A stretch of DNA of 64,000 nucleotides, taken from positions 1 to 64,000 of the forward strand of contig NZ_JADYVX010000036.1 in NCBI RefSeq assembly GCF_020194175.1. Reading direction: 5' to 3'. The notes under the pieces are model-generated. The model did no database searches. It was not told the origin of the DNA and saw nothing but the letters and a program-made list of their open reading frames with translations. This document shows, piece after piece, positions 43,804-52,420 of this stretch. The position numbers were made by a program, and so were the translations under genes. Each line of letters opens with the position of its first letter. Positions within the stretch are counted from its first letter, which is position 1. Origin of the DNA: Bradyrhizobium sp. BRP22. GTDB lineage: Bacteria; Pseudomonadota; Alphaproteobacteria; Rhizobiales; Xanthobacteraceae.

Positions 43804-44786
43804 AGATTTTGAAAAGGCAGTTCCTGGCCGGCATCTGTATTGGATTGTTCGCATTGGTGTCCGCTCGCACCGCCGTTGCCGAGGAGCCTGCAAAATATCC
43901 ATCGCGGCCTATCCACATCATCGTCGGTTTCACGCCCGGTGGCGGCAACGACATTATCGCGCGTCTTTTCGGACAGAAATTGTCGGAGAGCCTTGGTCAA
44001 CCGGTCATCATCGAAAACAAGCCGGGCGCAGGCGCGATTCTCGCGACCGACTATGTCGCGAAATCGGCGCCGGACGGCTACACGCTCCTGATCGGTGCCA
44101 GCGGCGCCATGGTTATCAATCCGGCGGTTTACACGAAATTGCCGTATGATCCTGTTCGCGACTTAATTCCAATTTCAGAACTTGGGTCATTTCCGCTGAT
44201 CCTGATCGTCAATGCGGCGTCGCCGTTCAAGTCCGTTTCCGAGCTCGTTGCCTACGCAAAGCAGAATCCGAACAAAGCCAACTACTCCAGTTCGTCCGCG
44301 GCGTTCCAGCTAGCCACAGAGCTGTTCAAGCAGAAGACCGGCGCGCCGATGCAGATGATCCCATACAAGGGCGCTAACGATTCCGTGGTCGCGGTGATCG
44401 CAGGCGAGGTGACAGCGACGATCGCCGACGCCGGTTCAGTCTGGGGCCAGATCACAGGAGGCCAGGCGCGCGCGCTCGCCGTTGCGGCGCCGAAGCGCAT
44501 GGAGGAACTGCCTGACGTTGCGACCATGAAGGAAGCAGGTGCAGACGTCGATGCCGTATTGTGGAGCGGCATCCTTGCGCCCAAAGGGACGCCATCGGAG
44601 ATCGTGAGGAAGCTGCAGGATGAATTCATGCAGATTGCCAAACTTCCGGAAGTGGTTTCCCGATTGAAGCTTCTTAACATCGATTCCATGGGCACTTCAT
44701 CGGACGAATTCTCCCAGCTCATCGCATCGGATATCGCGCGTTGGACCGAGATTGCACGGATCGGCAATGTCAAGATCGAGCCGTGA
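43800..44786 (+). CDS. tripartite tricarboxylate transporter-type substrate-binding protein (TctC/Bug)
   Basis: The 328-residue protein starts with GTG at 43800, overlapping the stop of the ThDP gene; GGGAGA is upstream. It has a signal peptide (FLAGICIGLFALVSARTAVA) and the Bug family signature YPSRPIHIIVGFTPGGGND, then ENKPGAGAILATDYVAKSAPDGYTLL. No TctA or TctB permease genes are nearby, as is usual for Bug proteins. It probably binds an aromatic or carboxylic acid in the periplasm. Confidence 0.88.
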   Translation: MKILKRQFLAGICIGLFALVSARTAVAEEPAKYPSRPIHIIVGFTPGGGNDIIARLFGQKLSESLGQPVIIENKPGAGAILATDYVAKSAPDGYTLLIGASGAMVINPAVYTKLPYDPVRDLIPISELGSFPLILIVNAASPFKSVSELVAYAKQNPNKANYSSSSAAFQLATELFKQKTGAPMQMIPYKGANDSVVAVIAGEVTATIADAGSVWGQITGGQARALAVAAPKRMEELPDVATMKEAGADVDAVLWSGILAPKGTPSEIVRKLQDEFMQIAKLPEVVSRLKLLNIDSMGTSSDEFSQLIASDIARWTEIARIGNVKIEP

Positions 44787-44810
44787 ACGGCGCGGGCGGG
44801 GAGCGGTGCG

Positions 44811-46472
44811 ATGCCAGGGATGCTTGACGCGGATGTCGTGGTTGTCGGCGCTGGGCCGGTCGGGCTCACCCTCGCCATGGATCTGGCTTGGCGCGGCAGA
44901 CGCGTGACCGTGCTGGAGACGCGCAGACGTAATGAGCCGCCCAGCGTCAAATCAAACCATGTCTCGGCGCGTTCGATGGAAATCTTCCGGCGGCTCGGCG
45001 TCGCTGCAAAGGTGCGCAACGCCGGACTGCCACCCGACTATCCGAACGATGTCGCCTATCGAACGTCATTCCTTGGCCATGAACTGACCAGAATCAAGAT
45101 TCCCTGCCGCGCGGAGCGATATACGTCCAAGGACGGCCCGGATACATGGTGGCCGACGCCGGAGCCGCCGCATCGGATTAACCAGATCTATCTTGAGCCC
45201 GTCCTGTTCGAGCATTTGTCATCGATGCTCGGCGTGCGGATCCTGAGCGGAACATCGCTCGTCGATTTTCGACAGAGTCCGGAGGGTGTGATCGCATGTG
45301 CGCGGGAGCGCGACACGGCAGAGGAGATGACACTATCCTGCCGCTTTCTGGTCGGCTGCGATGGTGGCCGCTCTCTGGTCCGCAACATGATCGGCGGGCG
45401 GCTGAGTGGTGACCCTGTTCTGCAGCGGGTGCAGTCGAGCTTCATTCGAGCGCCGAAACTGCTCGGGATCTTACGACGACTTGGCGGGACGCCGGCGTGG
45501 GCATCCTTTGCGCTGAACCCGCGTCAGTCCGGCAACGTGTACGCGATCGATGGCAGGGAGACCTGGCTCGTCCATGTCTACCTCAATGCCGATGTGACGG
45601 AATTCGATGCCGTCGATCGCGACAGTGCAATCCGAACAGTGCTCGGCGTCGATCAGCATTTTCAGTACGAATTACTCGCCAGGGAGGACTGGATCGGGCG
45701 GCGTCTGATCACGGACAAGGTCCGCGAGGAGCGGGTCTTCATATGCGGAGACGCCTGCCACTTGTGGGTTCCTTACGCCGGCTACGGCATGAATGCGGGG
45801 ATCGCCGATGCGGCAAACCTGGCGTGGTTGCTGGCGGCCCATCTGGAAGGATGGGCCGATGAGCGCATTCTGAACGCCTACGAGGCCGAGCGGCTTCCGA
45901 TTACGGAGCAGGTGTCACACTTCGCTATGAACCACGCGGACGCCATGGCGAAGGCGCGGAAGACCATTCCACCCGAAATCGAAGTGGAGGGGCCGGAAGG
46001 CAACGCCATTCGCAGCTCGATTGGACAATCGGCCTACGACCTCAATGTTCAGCAATATTGCTGTGCCGGGCTCAATTTCGGCTACTATTATCAAGATTCC
46101 CCAATCATTGCTTATGATGACGAGATTCCGCCGCCCTATACAATGGGCGACTTCAGGCCATCGACTGCTCCCGGCGCGCGCGTTCCTCACTTTTGGCTCG
46201 CCGATGGTCGCTCGATATATGACGCCATGGGACCTTACTACACACTGCTTCGAACCGATCCACGCGTCGATGTGGACGGCTTGACGACTGCTGCTGCGGC
46301 GGCCGGTGTGCCCTTGACAGTTCTCGACACAGGCGCAGCGGAGTTGCCCGATGTTTATCGGCACTCTCTGTCGCTGGCCCGTCCGGATCAGCATGTCGCG
46401 TGGCGTGGCGACCGGCTGCCGGACAATCCCGTAGCGCTGATGAACATTCTTCGTGGCAGCCAAGGCGTCTAG
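44811..46472 (+). CDS. FAD-dependent aromatic monooxygenase (MhpA/PheA-like)
   Basis: The 553-residue flavoprotein has VVVVGAGPVGLTLAMDLA, the DG motif LVGCDGGRSLVRN and the GD motif VFICGDACHLWVPYAGYGMN. A C-terminal thioredoxin-like domain ends with LARPDQHVAWRGDRLPD, typical of MhpA-type hydroxylases. It is the last gene of the IclR-controlled block. An insertion sequence begins 7 bp beyond its stop codon, so any original downstream genes (for example a ring-cleavage dioxygenase) have been separated from the operon. Confidence 0.88.
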   Translation: MPGMLDADVVVVGAGPVGLTLAMDLAWRGRRVTVLETRRRNEPPSVKSNHVSARSMEIFRRLGVAAKVRNAGLPPDYPNDVAYRTSFLGHELTRIKIPCRAERYTSKDGPDTWWPTPEPPHRINQIYLEPVLFEHLSSMLGVRILSGTSLVDFRQSPEGVIACARERDTAEEMTLSCRFLVGCDGGRSLVRNMIGGRLSGDPVLQRVQSSFIRAPKLLGILRRLGGTPAWASFALNPRQSGNVYAIDGRETWLVHVYLNADVTEFDAVDRDSAIRTVLGVDQHFQYELLAREDWIGRRLITDKVREERVFICGDACHLWVPYAGYGMNAGIADAANLAWLLAAHLEGWADERILNAYEAERLPITEQVSHFAMNHADAMAKARKTIPPEIEVEGPEGNAIRSSIGQSAYDLNVQQYCCAGLNFGYYYQDSPIIAYDDEIPPPYTMGDFRPSTAPGARVPHFWLADGRSIYDAMGPYYTLLRTDPRVDVDGLTTAAAAAGVPLTVLDTGAAELPDVYRHSLSLARPDQHVAWRGDRLPDNPVALMNILRGSQGV

Positions 46473-46479
46473 CTGTCCC

Positions 46480-47599
46480 TGTCGGAAACCTAATCCGGCT
46501 GGCAAGCGGGGCCGAATCGCGCAATGTTCATCTTATGCGAGAAGCTTGCAGCCTGGTCTGGTCGGTGCTGCTCCTATTGTTCCGGTCGCGGGCCTCGTTG
46601 GAAGCTGAGATCCTGATCCTTCGTCATCAACTTAACATCCAGCGCCGGCATCTGCCGAAGAGACTGACCTTCAGTGCCGTGGATCGCCTGATCTTTGTTG
46701 GGCTGTATCGTTTGGTGCCAAGTGCCCTCAATGCGCTGACGATTGTGAAGCCGGAGACTGTCGTCCATTGGCATCGTGCCGGGTTCAGGTCGTATTGGCG
46801 CTGGAAGTCACGAGCTCGTTCCGGCCGACCGACGGTTTCGGCCGAAATACAACGACTGATCCGGGAGATGAGCGTCGCCAACCCATTGTGGGGAGCGCCG
46901 CGAATCCACGGTGAGTTGCTCAAGCTCGGCATTGAGATCGGCCAGACTAGCGTTGCCAAGTATATGGCCAGGCGAAGAGATCCGCCGTCCCAAGGCTGGA
47001 AGACCTTCCTCCGCAATCGTGCCGACGGCATCGCCGCGATGGATCTGTTCGTCGTGCCGACAATCTCATTTCGTCTGCTGTATGGCCTATTGATCGTGGG
47101 GCATGGTCGACGACAGATTTTATGGTTTGGCGTCACGGCGCATCCGACGGCAGAATGGATTGCAAATCAGATCACGGAAGCTTGCGGCTGGGACCAGGCT
47201 CCCCGCTATCTGATCCGTGATCTGGACGGGGCCTATGGTGAGATCTTCATCCGAAGACTTCGATCAATGGGCATTCGCGATCGGCCAACCTCTCCTCGCT
47301 CCCCATGGCAAAACGGATATGCTGAACGGCTAATCGGTTCGATCCGCAGGGAGTGCGTTGATCATGTCGTGGTATTCGGCGAACGACATCTGCGTCATGT
47401 GCTGCTGTCGTACATGAAATACTACAATGAGGTGCGCACACATTTATCGTTGAACAAGGATGCACCGATGTCTCGCGCCGCCGAGACAGCTGGACGCATT
47501 GTCTGCTATCCGATCTTGGGCGGACTGCACCATCAATATGCCCGCATCTGATTTGCGGTAGGCACAGGGTGACTTCCGCTTTACTTAGGTGAGCCGACA
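46480..47599 (+). mobile_element. insertion sequence with integrase-type transposase
   Basis: About 1120 bp bounded by imperfect terminal repeats: TGTCGGAAACCTAA at 46480-46493, and complemented TGTCGGCTCACCTAA at 47585-47599. A single full-length transposase ORF fills it. The ends start with TGT, as in IS481/IS3-like groups; the exact family is inference. No target duplication was recognised, so the edges may be off by a few bases. Confidence 0.72.
46535..47551 (+). CDS. DDE integrase-core transposase
   Basis: The 338-residue protein has an N-terminal helix-turn-helix region (SLEAEILILRHQLNIQRR), a DNA-binding middle (NPLWGAPRIHGELLKLGI) and an rve integrase core. The core includes the acidic residues in IAAMDLFVVPT, the DLDGAYG region and the third in QNGYAERLIGSIRREC. 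No frameshift is seen, so the element may still be mobile. Confidence 0.85.
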   Translation: MREACSLVWSVLLLLFRSRASLEAEILILRHQLNIQRRHLPKRLTFSAVDRLIFVGLYRLVPSALNALTIVKPETVVHWHRAGFRSYWRWKSRARSGRPTVSAEIQRLIREMSVANPLWGAPRIHGELLKLGIEIGQTSVAKYMARRRDPPSQGWKTFLRNRADGIAAMDLFVVPTISFRLLYGLLIVGHGRRQILWFGVTAHPTAEWIANQITEACGWDQAPRYLIRDLDGAYGEIFIRRLRSMGIRDRPTSPRSPWQNGYAERLIGSIRRECVDHVVVFGERHLRHVLLSYMKYYNEVRTHLSLNKDAPMSRAAETAGRIVCYPILGGLHHQYARI

Positions 47600-47630
47600 T
47601 TTATGAGTACACTAAATTGATTTTGCGGCT

Positions 47631-47975
47631 GTGCTATGGGTCCTAGCGGAGCTGATGCGATGCAATACTAACCAAAGGCCAGACACTGTCTCCGCAGGCG
47701 AATTTATTGTCGGAACTCTTGTCGTTGCGGATCTCGTAAAGTCCCGAACGCGCGATCAAAATCGTAGAGGAAGAACTTGGTGTCTGGCTTGCGATCCAAA
47801 ATTACAACAAGGCAAGCTAAAAAAGCTGCGGGCCGAGTACGGCGCTGGCGTCAAGCTCGCGGTCGAGCGCGGCTGGCTCTGGATGCATGAAAGCGGTACA
47901 TACGTGAAGGTCACGCTCGAAGGTGCGGAGTCCTTCGGATTTATTGAAGCCCGCGGGGTCGCTGGCCGCGAATGA
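47631..47975 (+). CDS. hypothetical protein with W-x-W-x-HESGTY C-terminus, doubtful N-terminus
   Basis: Only the C-terminal part, LKKLRAEYGAGVKLAVER then GWLWMHESGTYVKVTLEGA, looks like protein. A related HESGTY segment occurs as a remnant at 48278. Upstream codons are unconvincing and start just beyond the IS right end. It may be a 5'-truncated gene. Confidence 0.35.
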   Translation: MLWVLAELMRCNTNQRPDTVSAGEFIVGTLVVADLVKSRTRDQNRRGRTWCLACDPKLQQGKLKKLRAEYGAGVKLAVERGWLWMHESGTYVKVTLEGAESFGFIEARGVAGRE

Positions 47976-48069
47976 CAGAGGCCGCTTAATATCCAAGGTC
48001 TTTCATTATTGCCCACCGATCTACGTGGCGCTAAAGGAGGTTCCACCTCCGGAAACTGGCGCGGCTTCG

Positions 48070-48249
48070 ATGGACCACATCTACCGAATTTTCATCTTTG
48101 GCGACGACGGTCACATCATCGACCGCGTAGATTTAGACTGTGAGGACGAGACCACAGCGAAGCAACGAGCGAAAGAGCTCGTCAACGGGCGGCCTGTGGA
48201 GCTATGGGACGGCACACGCAAGATCGAGCGATTTGAGCCGAAAGATTAA
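48070..48249 (+). CDS. small hypothetical protein (DUF6894-like), 59 residues
   Basis: The protein starts MDHIYRIFIFGDDGHIIDRV and continues with DLDCEDETTAKQRAKELV and a basic tail. Its arrangement of a short beta hairpin plus acidic helix is like DUF6894-type mini-proteins, two of which lie at 50.1-50.9 kb on the other strand. The longer upstream frame is not protein-like. Function unknown. Confidence 0.55.
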   Translation: MDHIYRIFIFGDDGHIIDRVDLDCEDETTAKQRAKELVNGRPVELWDGTRKIERFEPKD

Positions 48250-48256
48250 GGCCAGC

Positions 48257-48439
48257 CTCTACGAGTTTGAGTAGGCGCACGAGAGCGGCACTTACCTGCA
48301 GATCACGGAAGGTGCAAGACTGTTCACCCGAACAGATATTCCGACCCCGCGCCAAAGGTCCCAACTTCTTGAGCAAAAGCTGGGACCCCTGCGGCGCTGT
48401 CGCATTGCCCGGCTCGGGAAAAACCGGACGCTGAAATGA
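48257..48439 (+). pseudogene. remnant related to the HESGTY protein, with in-frame TAG
   Basis: The reading frame YEFE-stop-AHESGTYLQITEGARLF aligns with GWLWMHESGTYVKVTLEGAESF at 47.9 kb. The TAG at 48272-48274 falls where that relative has Trp. The frame then continues through the 109-bp repeat to TGA at 48437. Too short and broken to be functional. Confidence 0.5.
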
Positions 48440-48462
48440 TGGCCTCTCGTCTGGCGCCATGC
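48354..48462 (+). repeat. 109-bp direct repeat, copy 1
   Basis: It aligns without gaps to 50451-50559. The best-conserved segments are CCCCTGCGGCGCTGTCGCAT and CCGGACGCTGAAATGATGGC. One reading frame is open across part of both copies (GPLRRCRIARL), but no intact gene results. It may be a dispersed remnant of a small gene or a short interspersed element. Confidence 0.72.
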
Positions 48463-49089
48463 CCTGCTTTTTTCTTTTGAGCGACAGAATGTCCTATCGT
48501 CAACCCGACGACGACGTGCGCACCGCCGGTTCGTCAATCCGCGCTTTTTTGAATGGAGGGTATCCCCTACGGCGCTTCACTTCACCAATTGTGGTGCGGT
48601 GAGTTCAGCCAGTCGATGCATCCGTAGTTCCATGACGCCACTCTTGCCGCCTTCGCCGCATTTGCAGATTCCTGCAACCTGAAAGTTACCTCGACCTATG
48701 TTAGGAACTTTGTTCTCGACCGGAGAACTACGGGCCCTGGCCAACGGCCTTACTTTTTGAGGCGCCGCCGCTCTCGCGCTGCCAACAGCTCGAATACGGC
48801 AAGGACCGAACCTACGGTCACCATGCCAAGCGTCAACACTATCAGGATCAGCTCCAGCACAGACGCATCTCATAGCCTACGCCTATGCTAACACCGCTAG
48901 CGGAGCGCTATTCAAATGCCGGGCGAATAGGACACTCAAGAAAAACCGCTTAGGACACTAGGGGTTAAATACGAGCACTACCCAGAGATGAAGACCAGGG
49001 GCTTCAAGACCATCCCGGTCTACTGAGCGGGCCCGCCCAATCGCGATCTCGCTGTTTGCGCTTCAGAAAGCAGATATGGACACTAAGGC
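48463..49089. other. sparsely coding stretch
   Basis: Apart from a possible 36-residue membrane peptide on the minus strand (48750-48860), nothing is recognised. Open frames on the minus strand around 48577-48873 have no family signature. Confidence 0.5.
48750..48860 (-). CDS. possible 36-residue single-helix membrane peptide
   Basis: A GTG start at 48860 gives an uninterrupted hydrophobic helix, LELILIVLTLGMVTVGSVL, followed by a basic end (AARERRRRLKK-like). Hydrophobic-then-positive layout fits a small inner-membrane protein, but the ribosome binding site is weak and no homologue is recalled with certainty. Confidence 0.33.
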   Translation of the reverse strand: MLELILIVLTLGMVTVGSVLAVFELLAARERRRLKK

Positions 49090-49750
49090 ATGTGCAATCT
49101 GTACAGCATCACTACCAACCAGGAAGCGATCCGGGCGCTGTTCCGGGTCATGAATCGCTATGTCGGCAACCTGCCACCGATGCCTGGCGTCTTCCCGGAT
49201 TATCCGGCACCCGTGGTGCGCAACGGCAGCGACGGCCGTGAGATGGTGCTGATGCGCTGGGGCATGCCGCCACCCCCGCGCAACGGCGGCCCGCCGGTGA
49301 CAAATATCGGCAATACCAGCTCGCCGCACTGGCGCGGCTGGCTGAAGCCGGAGAACCGCTGCCTCGTCCCTTTCAACAGCTTTGCGGAATACGCGCCCGA
49401 GCCGAACCCAGAAACTAAGAAGAAGGATGTCGTCTGGTTCGCGCTCAATGATGACCGGCCGCTCACCGCCTTTGCCGGGATCTGGACCGTATTCAACGGC
49501 GACCGCGGCACGAGGTCTAAGCCGATCCTCGGCCCTCATTTGGTCTATGGCTTCCTCACCACCCAGCCGAACGCTGTCGTGGCGCCGATCCATCCCAAGG
49601 CGATGCCGGTCATCCTCACGACGGACGAGGAGCGCGACGACTGGCTGTGCCCCGTGGGATGAGGCCAAGGCACTCCAGCGGCCGTTGCCCGATGACACCC
49701 TGAAGATCGTCATGCAAGGACCGGACATGGAAGATTACTTGGCAGCCTGA
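49090..49750 (+). pseudogene. SRAP/HMCES-family protein with a C-terminal frameshift
   Basis: SRAP proteins bind abasic sites in single-stranded DNA through a thiazolidine link formed by Cys2. Here Cys2 (MCNLYSITTNQ), the catalytic Glu in FAEYAPE and the active-site His in HPKAMPVIL are present. The frame shifts near 49649, one base lost within the TGGCTGNNTGCCCCGTGG context. The original end (WDEAKALQRPLPDDTLKIV and GPDMEDYLAA) is readable in another frame to 49750. The shifted product ends at 49662, lacking only the C-terminal helix, so residual function is possible. Confidence 0.82.
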
Positions 49751-49773
49751 CATCCATCAACGAGAGGAAGACC

Positions 49774-49974
49774 ATGCCTTATTTCTCCGCGCGACAGAAC
49801 AGAACACAAAGAGCATGCAAAGTCGTAGCCGACGTTTTTTGCGCGGTGCTCCTGGGCGGCTTCTCAATTGTGTTCTTTGGTTGGTTGGGAGGCGCAGTGG
49901 CGTTTCTCGTTCTTGAGTCGGCACTTCTCGCTGTCGACTATGTCGTGCCAGTGAGGATGATGTCGCCGGCGTAG
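49774..49974 (+). CDS. small membrane protein, 66 residues
   Basis: GAGAGGAAGACC precedes the ATG. Two hydrophobic segments (VVADVFCAVLLGGFSIVFFG and AVAFLVLESALLAVDYV) follow a basic N-terminus. No domain recognised. It is followed after 14 bp by another tiny membrane-protein frame, and the pair may be co-transcribed behind the SRAP gene. Confidence 0.62.
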   Translation: MPYFSARQNRTQRACKVVADVFCAVLLGGFSIVFFGWLGGAVAFLVLESALLAVDYVVPVRMMSPA

Positions 49975-49988
49975 TCCGGTAGAGCGGC

Positions 49989-50102
49989 ATGAACATGTTT
50001 GAATATGAACTGCTCAGAAAAAGGGATTGGGCTGTGGTCGCGGTGGTCAGGTCACTCGTCGCGCTGCTGCTGGCGGCCGGCGTGTATTGGCTCGTCATTT
50101 AG
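49989..50102 (+). CDS. 37-residue single-helix membrane protein
   Basis: The frame MNMFEYELLRKRDWAVVAVV continues through one helix (LVALLLAAGVYWLVI) to TAG at 50100. Charged N-terminus plus one C-terminal membrane segment is a normal layout for tiny membrane proteins. It ends 8 bp before the stop of the convergent DUF6894 gene. Confidence 0.5.
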   Translation: MNMFEYELLRKRDWAVVAVVRSLVALLLAAGVYWLVI

Positions 50103-50110
50103 CAGCGCCC

Positions 50111-50350
50111 CTACTGCTTTACAGCCCGAGGATGGAACACGATGGAGCCCCGCAATAGGGGGCCGTTCTCATCCCGGACATCGATGGCAAAAGGCGAGCG
50201 ACTACCCTTGGGCCGAGGCGTGTTCCTGGCGACGTCGACCAATGAGCGCGCAGCTTCATCCACCGCTGCCTCCAGATCTGGTAGGACAACCCCCTCTTCA
50301 TCGACGGAGAGGGCGTCTCCATCGATGATGTCGAAGTAGTACCGCCTCAT
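50111..50350 (-). CDS. DUF6894 mini-protein
   Basis: The 79-residue protein starts MRRYYFDIIDGDALSVDEEG, then LPDLEAAVDEAARSLVDVA and a beta-strand end (FAIDVRDENGPLLRGSIVF). This is the typical DUF6894 architecture, abundant in multiple copies in Bradyrhizobium-type genomes and of unknown function. A paralogue lies at 50627-50866. Confidence 0.78.
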   Translation of the reverse strand: MRRYYFDIIDGDALSVDEEGVVLPDLEAAVDEAARSLVDVARNTPRPKGSRSPFAIDVRDENGPLLRGSIVFHPRAVKQ

Positions 50351-50450
50351 TCGCCTACAATTCGGACTGCGAAATCCGTTCCACTGAGCAAGATTAGAAC
50401 GCGTCAAACGAGGAGAAGAACGCGATAGCTGACGTTCGATCCGGCCGCGA

Positions 50451-50559
50451 CAAAGGCCCCAAGCTCTGGGCAAAACTGGGGCCCCTGCGGCGCTGTCGCA
50501 TTGCCCGGCTTAAGAAAACGCCGGACGCTGAAATGATGGCCTCTCGTCTGGTCCCATGC
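50451..50559 (+). repeat. 109-bp direct repeat, copy 2
   Basis: Same length and orientation as copy 1 at 48354-48462. In this copy one reading frame stays open well beyond the repeat, to the stop after QPQNGG near 50663, but no start or family is recognisable. It lies between the two DUF6894 genes. Confidence 0.72.
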
Positions 50560-50626
50560 ACCACTTTCAAAATATGCGCATGCGACGACGTACTCGCCGC
50601 CGGGATGCAGCCATCGAGGCGTGCCT

Positions 50627-50866
50627 TTACCGTGCTGCAACCTGCTCAACCTCAAAACGGAGGCTAACGCGGAGAACGGGCCCCGCATCGTTCCGCACCT
50701 CGATCGCTAGGTCGCGGGCGACAGAGCCGGGCAGAACGTCTCTCGCAAGGTCGGCCATTGCCACGGACGCGACGGCCCTCACTTTCTCAAACGAGGCGAT
50801 CTCCAGACCGAGCTCGTCGGGGACGAACTTCTCATTGTCGCGGGTATCGAAGTAATAGCGAGGCAT
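50627..50866 (-). CDS. DUF6894 mini-protein, second copy
   Basis: The 79-residue protein begins MPRYYFDTRDNEKFVPDELG and ends LAIEVRNDAGPVLRVSLRFE. It has the same length and layout as the gene at 50111-50350. Start at 50866 by family alignment. Function unknown; duplicates of this family are common. Confidence 0.78.
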   Translation of the reverse strand: MPRYYFDTRDNEKFVPDELGLEIASFEKVRAVASVAMADLARDVLPGSVARDLAIEVRNDAGPVLRVSLRFEVEQVAAR

Positions 50867-51133
50867 GCGCCACAAGCCGTTGCTGCGGCATTTGTTCCTA
50901 CAAAAAACCGGAAGGCATGCGGCGGATTCGCAATCCCGTACTGAGGCACCTATCTCCTGGGCATGCTCAAACCCAAGTACCTTCCCTGCATTCCCTGACC
51001 GGCCGGAATGGATCCACGAGGTCACGTACTGATGTAGCGCGCATCCGCGTCGCGCTTGGCAGGCAATGGCACCTCAAAGCCTCACTCGCACGCAACTACT
51101 TGTAATCGACTCTGACGTCTCTATCTTCAGCAG

Positions 51134-51361
51134 ATGGATCTGACACAGGTCGAAGATCAAGCGATACAAGCGCGAATAGCCCTCATCGTGGGCACGAGGA
51201 CGTTTGACCGGCTATTCGCCGGCATCCGGTTCGATGAACTAGACGGTGATATCCTGTTCGTCTACGCGAAGGATGAGGAGACCGCGGCTGAAGTCGAGGA
51301 TAACTTTTCCCACATCCAGATCATCGCTGCAAAGATTTTGAAGCGCGAGTCAACATCGTGA
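51134..51361 (+). CDS. hypothetical protein, 75 residues
   Basis: MDLTQVEDQAIQARIALIVG starts a compact alpha/beta-looking protein with FDRLFAGIRFDELDGDILFV and a charged C-terminal helix. Codon pattern is natural and no overlap with another gene occurs. The ribosome binding site (CAG-rich) is weak. No family recognised. Confidence 0.52.
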   Translation: MDLTQVEDQAIQARIALIVGTRTFDRLFAGIRFDELDGDILFVYAKDEETAAEVEDNFSHIQIIAAKILKRESTS

Positions 51362-51569
51362 TGGTACTGCCGAAGCAGTTCGCCCACTAAGTTCTCCTCG
51401 CACATCGCGGTTCATTTCTGAAAAAACAACAGGGCTTGCGGTGTAACGTTCCAAACGCAGCATGGAGCAGCCCAGGCGCGATGCGAGGGATGCGTCCCAA
51501 GTCGCGAGAGACAATCTGCGGAGCCTCGCCGACCAGCAGGGCCGCGCATGATAATCACCAAAGCCTTTA

Positions 51570-51594
51570 GGAACGGCCCAGCAGGCACGCCGTT
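51570..51594 (+). promoter_or_regulatory. EcfG-type promoter (GGAAC-N16-CGTT)
   Basis: GGAAC (51570-51574) and CGTT (51591-51594) are separated by exactly 16 bases, a perfect match to the alphaproteobacterial general stress sigma factor EcfG consensus. It is 33 bp upstream of the CsbD-family gene, a classical stress-response product. Confidence 0.78.
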
Positions 51595-51627
51595 GCCTTG
51601 CCATCTCCGCAAGGAAGGATAACGATA

Positions 51628-51819
51628 ATGGACCGCGAACACGTGAAGGGTACCGCTGATAAAGCAAAGGGCGCAATTAAGGAGGGCGCTGGCAAGCTCA
51701 CTCGCGACAAGAGCATGGAAGCCGAAGGCAAGATGGATAAGGCCAAAGGCTCCGCGCATAACGCTGCGGGCGACGTGAAAGATGCCGTCCGGAATGCGGC
51801 TGATGCTGCAAAGAAGTAG
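51628..51819 (+). CDS. CsbD-family stress protein
   Basis: The 63-residue protein shows the CsbD pattern: VKGTADKAKGAIKEGAGKLT, then KMDKAKGSAHNAAGDVKDAV, Ala/Lys-rich helices without cysteines. CsbD proteins are strongly induced in general stress; their molecular role is not known. AAGGAAGGATAACG precedes the ATG. A good EcfG promoter lies upstream and a terminator downstream, so it is a monocistronic gene. Confidence 0.9.
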   Translation: MDREHVKGTADKAKGAIKEGAGKLTRDKSMEAEGKMDKAKGSAHNAAGDVKDAVRNAADAAKK

Positions 51820-51840
51820 GCAATGAGACAACCAAGTACT

Positions 51841-51864
51841 AGTCGCCTTCGGGCGGCTTTTTTC
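51841..51864 (+). terminator. rho-independent terminator of the CsbD gene
   Basis: The hairpin GTCGCC-TTCG-GGCGGC, stabilised by a UUCG tetraloop and with one G-U pair, is followed by TTTTTT. It begins 22 bp after the CsbD stop codon. Confidence 0.85.
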
Positions 51865-51865
51865 T

Positions 51866-52240
51866 GCTAGAGGCATGACCGAAGCACACCCGGCCGCCAC
51901 ATGCCCTGCAAGGACTGCTCCGAGGTCCGAGGCTCCGCCGATGTCACGAACTCAGGTGCGCCTACCTCGGCCCACACCGCCTGAGGGCAGGCTGTTTGGA
52001 ACCGATGCCTCGCCCCAAGGTTGGAAGCGCGCACACACGATCACCAACCGTGCTGTGCACTCCCCTAGCAGCTCGGTCCGCCCCTGGCCGGGCTGCTTCT
52101 TTGGGACGAAGTCATTGATTGTGGATCAGTTGATAAGGGTCGAATTGGATCAGCTCAAGGGTCAACCCTAGTGGCCCTTTTGTTTATCTCCAGATTGGGA
52201 TCGTCAGCGCGGTGGTCCGTCGTCCATCGACGGCTTGCGA
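51866..52240. other. intergenic, no gene seen
   Basis: No frame with protein-like composition is present. A possible weak terminator (AAGGGTC...GGCCCTTTTG) near 52157-52182 would end leftover plus-strand transcription ahead of the convergent 59-residue gene. Confidence 0.4.
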
Positions 52241-52420
52241 TCAGGCCCACTTATCTTCTTCGCGGCGGGCTTCGTCCTCATTGAGCCGCTCGGCCACATC
52301 ATCAGCGATAGGTGAAGCTTCCGTCGTCGCGATCGGCGTACCGTCCTGCTTCTTGATGGTTTTGCCTTCGGCACTCACCGGAAAATCATCGGGTTTCAGC
52401 GGCATCTTTGAAGTCGACAT
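52241..52420 (-). CDS. conserved hypothetical acidic protein, 59 residues
   Basis: The frame reads MSTSKMPLKPDDFPVSAEGK, then IKKQDGTPIATTEASPIADD and a charged helix ending EARREEDKWA. AAGGAGGAAG lies seven bases before the ATG. Similar short proteins are common in Bradyrhizobium-type genomes. A perfect EcfG-type promoter on the same strand lies about 90 bp upstream, suggesting stress induction. Confidence 0.72.
   Translation of the reverse strand: MSTSKMPLKPDDFPVSAEGKTIKKQDGTPIATTEASPIADDVAERLNEDEARREEDKWA

Noticed and set aside
47714..47733. GGAAC followed closely by CGTT
   Set aside because: The spacing is 6 bases, far from the 16-17 required for an EcfG promoter.
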